39,604 nucleotides of DNA from a virus. Of this stretch, positions 12,050-21,300 are shown piece by piece. The notes beneath the pieces were generated by a model. That model did not search any database. It saw only the letters and a program-made list of their open reading frames with translations, and had not been told where the DNA came from. Each line of letters starts with the position of its first letter. Positions within the stretch are counted from its first letter, which is position 1. The stretch covers positions 1 through 39,604 of IMG/VR virus record IMGVR_UViG_3300008261_000110. One strand, given 5' to 3'. Both the position numbers and the translations under genes were made by a program.

Positions 12050-12339
12050 TCATTATAAGTCTTAATCTTATTTCTAATCTGATGAAAGAGTTCCTGTGCA
12101 AATGTACCAGACACAGCACAGATAACGCTTTTATAGAATGGGTCTATAGACAACTGATGCAGGGCGAAATAGCAAATTACGCCAACTATTGACCCTGCGA
12201 TTATCATCCTAATCCATTTGATGGTATTGTACTTCTCATCCGTCAAGATAAGCCTAGCCAAGGCTCCAAGACCTCCAAGGACGGCAAACAGCCACCCCGC
12301 TTTCTTGAACTCTTGAATCAAATCGCTCATGTCGTTCAT
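12046..12339 (-). CDS. Holin, 97 aa
   Basis: Small membrane protein with a charged N-terminus, a first membrane segment (AGWLFAVLGGLGALARLIL, about 14-32), a short charged turn (TDEKYN), a second segment (IRMIIAGSIVGVICYFAL, about 43-60), a weaker third (SVICAVSGTFAQ) and a basic tail. The layout matches LydA/HP1-type phage holins, which form the inner-membrane hole that starts lysis. The gene starts in an ATGA overlap with the giant gene and overlaps the spanin-like gene. No endolysin gene is adjacent. Confidence 0.8.
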   Translation of the reverse strand: MNDMSDLIQEFKKAGWLFAVLGGLGALARLILTDEKYNTIKWIRMIIAGSIVGVICYFALHQLSIDPFYKSVICAVSGTFAQELFHQIRNKIKTYNE

Positions 12340-15300
12340 CGTCTGATTCCATTCTTATGAATGTCCCTAAGGATATCATCCATGCAGGATTCGGCATTGT
12401 CTCTGACCGAGATTGAACCCTTCATAGGATTGAACAGTCTGAACTTACCCTTAAACTTTAGGATTTCATAGCCAAGTTGATTTCTGTATCTGCTGGCTTG
12501 TTCTCTCGTCTGTTGTTCAAGTCCCTTGACAACAACATCGTCAATAGCCTTGAAGACTGTGGCTTGGTCTATGACTGCAAGCGGAAGGCTTCTTTGCGTG
12601 GTAGTCGCTTGAGGCAGAAGACCAGCGATTCTGACAGGCTGGGCAGTAACCTCTCTGACTACCTGCGGACTGGGGAGCATGACGAGCAATGGCTCAAGCG
12701 TAACAGGGTCAATGTGGATTGGCGTTATGCCTTGGTCACGCATTGACAAGAGCATCCGAATCATGGCGTTGTCCTTGATTTCCTTCATTCTAGCCGCATC
12801 CGAGTAGGCAGGATTCTTTCTGGCAAGAACCACAAGTGGGTTCTCGACAGGAATTCTGTTTTCAGCGAATGACCAACTACGCTCAAGTTCGATTCTGCGG
12901 ATGAGAATCTGTGCTTGATGGATGTCGTTCACATATGCGAGAAGACGCTTGTCGTACTGTATGCCAGTAATGGGGGACTTGTAATTGTTCTGGGTGATGA
13001 CATACTTCTTGCCCTTACGCTCAACCGAGAACCTGCCATCGGCTGTGCTTGCCAAATCCTTGGTTCCCTTCAGCGTAAGATTGTCATCTCTGTTGAGTGA
13101 GTCGATGATGAGTTGAGCAAGTTCTGGGTCTTTCATCATGCTGATGAAGCCCTTACCAAGAGCCTTGGCTTGCTTCTCGATGAACTCATTGTCCGACATG
13201 ACAGTCGTGGGCTTGTCAGCATTCTGAGCGTTCTGAACTTCCCATGCGTCAGCGGTAGGCTGGACAGGCTTGGGCTCTGGCGTTGCAGGGATTACAGGCG
13301 TTACTGGTGTCGCTTCAGCAGTTGCAACAACAGGTACAACCGCTTCTGGCTGTGGCTGTTCAATCGGAGGTTTAGGAATATTGACATTTGGTGCTGGCTT
13401 GGGTTGGCGTTTTGGCTTGGTGGTTCTCACACCAGCAGGGACGGAAGAAGCCTCTACACGCCTCGTAGGGGCGGGTCTAGGTGCTGGTGCTGGTGTTGCT
13501 ACAGGTTCGACAGTAGGAACGACTGTAGGCTCAACAGGAGTGGCTTGTGCTTGCGGTGCTGGCTTGTTCTCAGCGTCTCTTGGTGCAAGTCTAGCCCACT
13601 TCTGCTTGTCAAACTTCTTGTCTAGCCCTTGAAGCACCAACTCAAGGCTGGCGTTTCTGCTCGATTGAAGGAATCGCTCACCCGATTGGAAGGTGCTGGG
13701 GAACAACATCTGGACAGGCTGACCAGAGTTATCCTTAGCCATGTAGGTCTTGGTGGTGGGGTCATACTCGATGTTGTACAGGTAGTACCTAGCCTTCTTG
13801 GTCTTATCCAGTTGGCTCTGCACTATCTCAAGTTCGCTTCTGCCTCCAGCAACAGGAGCCGTAGTAGCCGTTGCAGGTTGGGCTGGCTTTGACACCATCG
13901 CAGGAGAATCAGCCCTTGCTTGGGCAACAACTGGCTGTTGCTTGGGCTTTTCTGGCATGCCACCAAGAAGACTGTCGATGAACTCAGCCGCCTCATAGGG
14001 GAACATGGCATGCTTTGTGTTCGTTGTGACCTTCTCGCCAGTAATCTTGTCGATGTAAGCGACAGGCATATTTACGCTCTTGCCAGCGGGGTCCATCATC
14101 TTGTAACCACCATTAGCCCTGTCGTATATTATCTTGTAACCACGATAGTCTGCGACACCATCCTTTGCCAGCCGTTGGTCAAGGTCTGTTCCATATGAGT
14201 CGGTAACGATACCTCTGTTGCCAACTTCTGGGATTTCGGAACCAGCCTCACGCTCACCAATGGTTCTGTCCTTCTTGACAGGGGCTGTGACAGGAACAGG
14301 AGTGCTTGATGATTCGCCTCTGATATCTCCAACAGTTTCTGGCGTTGTTTCTCCAGCCGTAGCCTTCTTCTTTCTTCTAGCCGCAGGTTGCCACATCGGT
14401 TGACCCTCCTTAATGGCATCCATCTGAGGAGTTATGTCAAGGATTAGACCTCTTGCTGAAGCAGATTTTGTTATCTTGCTTCCAGTATTTACAAGTTGTT
14501 TTCCGTCATCCGAAAGACCAATCCCAGATTGCTCCATCGGGAGAGTTCCTTGAACTTTGTTAATGAAATAATCTACTACGGATTTTGCATCTTCATAAGA
14601 TATGAGTGCTCTTGAACGAGTTCTTTCGACAAGTTCAATGTAATTTTCTCTTTGTAAATCAACATTATCTCTAAATCTCAAATGTTGTGAGGCGGTGGCT
14701 TCAAACGATTTTACTGTTGCTTCTAAATTCACATTTCCGTCATACTTTCTGAACACATCTAGTGTGCGGTTTAATGTTTCAACAAACTTCATATCTCCAG
14801 AAATTGCCAGTTGAGATTTGTTTTGTCTCAACTTGCCACCAAACTTCTTAGCATAACCATTTATTACCTTTGGATATATAGTTCCGTAGAAGTATTGCGA
14901 CTCACCGCCTGTTATTTTCTGAGGAAGTTCTGCGGGTATAAGTATGATTCCTTCATAGCCGTTATCAACAGCCTCCTTCAGAATCTTTTTGAACATGAGT
15001 TTCGTGAAGTCCTCTGTTCTTAGGAATGGCATGTATTCTGGAACAACAGTATCACGCTGTGTTGCAATATCTTTTATTAATTTTGACCTTAATTCTGACT
15101 TTTTTGGAGAATTCGTATCAAACGACCTTTCAAAAATGTCCATGCCATCAATGGTCATGTGCAAAACCTTTTCTCTGAACTGCTGATACGCACGACTGTT
15201 CTTATCTTTCATCGCATAATCAATCCATTCATCCCATATTTTTGCGATTTCATTACCTTGTAAGGCTGGAGTTACGCTAATGTCACCTAGGTATTCATCA

Positions 15301-18300
15301 ATGGCATTGTCAATCATTGAGTAGAGATTTCTCTTACTGAAATCTTCAGTCTTAAATACTCCAACCCAGTTGCCCCACTTTGCGTGGTCTGAATCAAACA
15401 GGTTTTTGAAAACCATCTTTGATATCTCTTCATGCAGTATTCTTCCTATTCTTGTTATGTTTTTGTCTTGAGGAGGTGTGTTTCCATACTGTGTAGCATG
15501 GTTATCCGCTACGCCTAAGAAATATGAAAGGTCGTAATATGGAAGCCTTGACTTGTCGTAGTTGAAAAGTGACACCTTAGCAAAGTTAACGACTTGGCTA
15601 AGTTCATCTCCAGTAATGTTATCATTCTTTAATACATTATCTTTTATTCCTCTTAATATGTCTCTTACTGTTTCAGCCGCCAATTTTGTTCCAGTATTGA
15701 TGGAGTCAGATGCAATCATTCTATCAACCAGAACAACAAAGTTTTCGACAAACTTTTCTTTTCCTCCAACAATCTTGTCATCGATTATTCCAGTCTGAAC
15801 ATCAAGATTAAGCCTTTCTCTTACTTCAGTTGTTCCTTCATAGAAGCCGTCATCAATAAGGTCTGTTCTTTCAAGATTCTTTTCTTTTGATTTCTTCCAA
15901 TTTTCCCAAACCTCAGAAACACGAAGTCCGCTTTCAATCGCTTGCTTGACTTCTGGAATCCTTAAAAAGTCCTTTTCAGACATGACAGTTGCTTCTCTCT
16001 TTCTTCCAAGTACTGCCCTTTCATCAACTAAAGCGGAACGCTCTTCATAAATGTCAGTCATGGTAGCCCATGCATTATCCATAAACTTTTCTGCCGCACG
16101 AACACCTTCTGGGGAGATTGCAGAAAGACCTATTGAGTCCAAATGACTTTGAACCCTTAGAGGCATTTCTTTATCAATTTCGTCAATTCTTCTGAGAACC
16201 TCTTCAAGTCTTGCTTGTTCCTGCGGAGAACGAACCCTTTCAAGTCTTGCGTCATTTCTGTTCTGCATCTTTTGAGCCGTGTCTGATTGAGACTCAAATA
16301 TAATTAACATCTTTTTCTTATCTTTTCTTGGAGCATCAGCAACGACTTCATCAAAGATGTAAGATTGAAACAACGCTATTGCCTCTTTTATTCCAGTACG
16401 AGCCCTTTCAATAGTTGTTGTTCTTCCGTTAGCCATTGACCCTCTAATATTATTTCCAGTATTTCTTCCACCATCCTTATCCACATATGAATCTGGTATT
16501 GCTAATGCTATGTTTTCAATATCATTAAACATATAGTAATCATATGATTCATCGGTTAATGCAAGTTTGACATCTTCCTCTTTTCTTATGTCAGTAAATT
16601 CAAATGTACCACCTACTTGTCGGTCTGTATTTCTTCTGTAAATGTCATCAACTTTCTTTATTAAGTCAACGGCTTTATCCCTTGGCAATGCTTTCCTAAG
16701 TCTATGAAGAGCGAAACCTAAATCTTCAAGCATTTTTGAAGATGGAATATATCCATCGATTTCATAGTTTCTGCCAACATCATTGTTGACCATTTGCGTC
16801 AGAATAGCCTCTGGTGACATAGACTTAAATGCGTCAATGTCATTGACTTTTATTCTGTTTAAGAATCTGTTGGTCGTTCTTTCAAATTGTCCAATGTCAG
16901 CATCTGGGCGTAACCTTTCCTCTTGCGTAAGCATTCTGCTGGCAATGCCTTGTGATTTTCCAGATGCTGGTTCTGGAGAAGGAAGTTCAGTTACTCTATC
17001 GAGATATATATCTCCAACTCTGGCAAATGCTATGATGTTTTCATGGTCTTTGAAATGACCTCCTTCGCCACCGCTATAGTCTGTTCCTTGTGGTGCTCTG
17101 AGGATAAGCACTCTGTAATTTGTGGTTGGATGGAAATCGTCATACCCCCTGTTTGCAGGTGTAAACCCTTCATACCCACCCTCAATCTGTGATTGGACCA
17201 ACGGACTATTAGGGTCAAGACCTTGCAATGTATACCAAGCCGTGTTGGTAATGTCTTCCTGCAACTCAAACTTGTGAGCCTTAATGTAATCAAGCAAAGC
17301 CTGTTTATTGACTTTTGCTTTGGTTCCACCATTAGCCTTCTTTTGGTCTTCAACCCATCCAGCAATGTCAAGGAATTCAAGTTCTGATTTAACAATCCCA
17401 GTACCCTTTGTTGGGTCAAGCAATCCCATCAATTCATTGAGAGATGTCTTGTCGGTAACTTTTTCCTCAACAAACTTTTCAACTGCTGAGTAGAATGTAC
17501 GCTTAACATTAGCCGCATCTTGTCTAAGCGGGGCTTCTCCAACGCCAATACCAATTCCTCTAGGAACAGGACGCTCATTGGTCACATCGTTATCAATGAC
17601 TGCGATATTGTCATTAGCGAATTCCTTGAACACGACTATCTGATTGTGTAAGATAGGCTCACCAGTAGCCAGCGAGATGTCATCCGCAATGTTCGTGAGA
17701 ACAAGCGAGTCATGTCCGTCTGCCTTTGCCTTAACAATCAAATTATTGACTCCAAGATTCTTGTCATCATAACGCATTTGTTTAGCGTCAATGACAAGTG
17801 GATTGTTGGTCTTGACCAAGGCTCTGGTAAGGTAGTCTCTGTTCTTTCTGAAGTATTGACCTACCTCAACATGGGATGCCCACCATGACGATTCTCCCTG
17901 CGACAGTCTTCTAGCCTTAGGGTCAAACGCACCTTCCATAGCAACTACCTGCGAGTCCGTAGCATGGACGGCAGGGAATACGGCAGGGCTACCAGTATTG
18001 AATTGCTTGTTGTATTCGGCAAGAGACATGCCTTGAGCCTGTGCCTCGTCAGCCATCTGTCTGATGACCGCAGTATGCCGTGGCATACCACCAAGGAAGT
18101 TATCCTTGATTGAGGAAGCATTGAATATGTCACCTTCAGCAACGGCTTGGTTATAGTTAGACTCAAGAGCCTTAGCCTGTTCAGCGTTTTGGGCTCCATA
18201 TCTGGAAGCCTTCTGCTTGAACATCGAGATGTTCTGGGGGCTGTACTCCCCATTGTTCTGAATCAAGTTCTTGACCTGCTTGCCAGAGAATGCAATGTAA

Positions 18301-21300
18301 GACCAAGAATTACCCTCGACAGAGTTTCTGTATCTGATGCCGTCAACACCTTTGCTCTCAAGCCACTTGTGCAATGGCGTAGATGCGGTAAACTGACGCT
18401 TTGACATTGCGTCAAACTTGGCACTAACGCCTCCGCTTGCCAGCATTTCGGTTTGAGCAAGAAACGCAGAGGTAGTGTTTACCTTATTGGCAATCAAGTC
18501 GGACTTGTAGTTGTTAAGGAAGTCCAAGTCCTTCTGTGTAAGAGGACCGATAGCATCCTTTATGCCTTCAAAGATATGCTTGTCCCAAGCACTTTCAACT
18601 CTGGGCTGTCCAGAGAATTTGCCGTCCTTTTGAAGACCAAAATTTCTTCTTTCTGAAGGAGAAGCATAAGAATAGAGGATGGTTTCGACAATATCGTCTG
18701 GGGACCAAGCACCTCTATCAACCAAGGTGATAGGCTTCTTCATCCGAACAACAAGAGGAATCACATTGTCGGCAACCTTCAATGGGTTTGTTCTCGTTCC
18801 AGTTGATACCTTTAATGCACGATACAGAGATGCTTCTCTGGTTCCGAAATGAAGACCGACTTGTCCCTGTTCAATGAACTCAAAAGGCTTGTCTGCATTA
18901 GTCCAATGCCAGAACACAAGTGCTGAATTGGTTGCTTCATCGTGACCAATGCCACCCTTCACAAAGTCAAGAACAGCCTGTTGCTTCTCTGGTGATTGCT
19001 TGTATTGGTTGCTTGCGATAGCCCTAATCACATCGTTAGGTGTGTAACCCTTCTCACGCATAGCCCAATCGCCTGTAGGTCTGATAGTTGAGAATATCTG
19101 CTTTGCCCTACCGCCTTGCAGTTCTTGCGAGACATAGACCATGTTGGCAGGAAGGTCATCGCCATTTCTGGGAACCTTTCTTGCGGCTGGCTGGTACATC
19201 TCTTGAGCCCTGTAGTATGCTCTTTCTGCATAGGGGACTCTCATTGAGTCTGCCGTTCCAAGAACCTGCTTGATGCCGTCTGCTCTCATGGCGGTCCAAG
19301 GAATGTCCTTTCCGTTCTTTCCTTTTCCGTATGAACGCAGTTGATAGTGATGCCAGTCAATCTCTGGGATGTCAAACTCAGCCTCGTCTCCGTCAATGAG
19401 TCCAAGCATTTTCTTGGATGGGAACGCACCAATAGCCGCACAAGCAAGACGCTTCTTTGCCTTGCCTTCAGCACCGCCACCAAAGAATCGGTTGCCACCA
19501 ATGGCTGACTTCATCGAATAGTTCTCTATCAGACGATATACATCCTTTTCAAAATCGTTATATGTGCTCCATCTCTTGGCGGTTTCCTTTTCGTTCTTCC
19601 ACATCCATTGGATTCTACGCTGTAGGACATCGATATCCACTCCGTGAAGCAGGAAGTGGGCATGTGGAGTCTTGTAATCAAACTTACCAGTATTGATGTT
19701 ACGGAGAGTTGCTCTCAGTTCCATGCCGTAAAAGACCATGCTCTTTTCAGTAGCGACCCACTTATCCTTTGACCGCTTCATCTTAACACCGCTTACATCG
19801 TCAACATGCTCAAATCCAGCATACTTGACTCTAGCCACATTGGGGCTACCAAGACCTCCATCAAGAATCAGAGGAGCAATCTGGGCGATGGCTTCAATCT
19901 CTCTCTTGGGCAAATGCTTCTGAAGAATCTTGAAAGCCTCTACAGTAGGAACACCGCTGAAGACAATAGTACCTTTCTTTGCAGTTGCCACCAAATCGTC
20001 AATGTCACCTGTACGAGGTCTTCCACGCCTTCCAAAATCCTTATTCTTGACCAACTGCTCAAGTTCTTCCTTGGTAGGCATAGTGCCTCTTCTTTGAGCG
20101 TCAGTAATGTCATCGACATTGGTTCTGTAAGTTCTCCAAGCCTCTTGCTTCAAGGCTCCTGTGTTGTTTTCTTCATCAAGACTGCCGACACTTGGAGTAT
20201 CCTTTTCAACTGCATAGATATGCATTCCAGTATCGACTCCACTCTTCTCTAGTTCAATCAAGTCAAGAGCCGCCGCTTGGTATCTTCTGGTTTGCTCTGC
20301 GTTGATGACTTCTTCTGGCTTCTTCACATAGTTGCCAGTTCTCTGGTCAACATCGTACAGGTCTTGCAGGTCGTTTTCCTCGACAAATTGCCTCTGCATT
20401 GCAGGAGACATCGATGCAACATCAACAGTATATCCGTCAAGATTAGCCTTTCTGTTCTTGTGAACCTCCAAGAATTGCTTGAAGAGTTTACGCATGTATG
20501 GGTCAACGATAGCCTTGCCATCCTTGTCCTTGAACCAGTCCACAAACGGCTTATTGAAGTCTGCAACAAAGCCAGCCTGTCTGCCGTTTCTGTCGATGAT
20601 TCTTGCGAATCTATGCTTCAATTCATCGATGATGTTTCTGGCAAAACCCAAGTCACCAGCAAGATAGATGTAGTCAAACGGAACATCGTTCTCATGGGCA
20701 TCCCAGATTGACTCACCCATCTCCTCGATAAGAACAGCCAAGTCTTGACCCCTAAGTTCTCCAGTCTTTTCAAAATGGTCAATTGCCGAGTAGATGTTTT
20801 CGACAGTTTGAGGCGAATGCGTTGACTGAGTTCTTCCAGCATTTGGCTTTGGAGCCTGTTGCGGAGGATTGGTATCCGTTCTTTCTCCAGCAACATTGGG
20901 AGGGGGAGTCCCCTGTTGAGTTGCGGTAGCCTTAGGTGTAGGAGCACTTGACGATTCCGTAGGAATGCTTGTTCCATACAAGCCCTCAATCGTTGCATTG
21001 GGCATGTCTGGATGATACCATCCAAGGTCAGTTGTCGTTGAGTCAATGTTAGTGTTGCTCTTGATGAGTCTTTCATCGTGAACCCATCCATCAGCAAACA
21101 ATCTCTTAACAACTTCTCTAAGTGTCTTTATCCGTTCCTTGCTTACTGTTGAGATATCTCCACCTTGCTTTTCTGCAATCAACTTGAGAAGAGAATCAAT
21201 TCTCTTGTCCAGTTCTACAGCCTCAATCATAGCCCTACCTTGTGCGGTTTCTCCAACCCTAGGTCCAGCAGATGTATTGACCTGTCCTTCAACTGGATTA

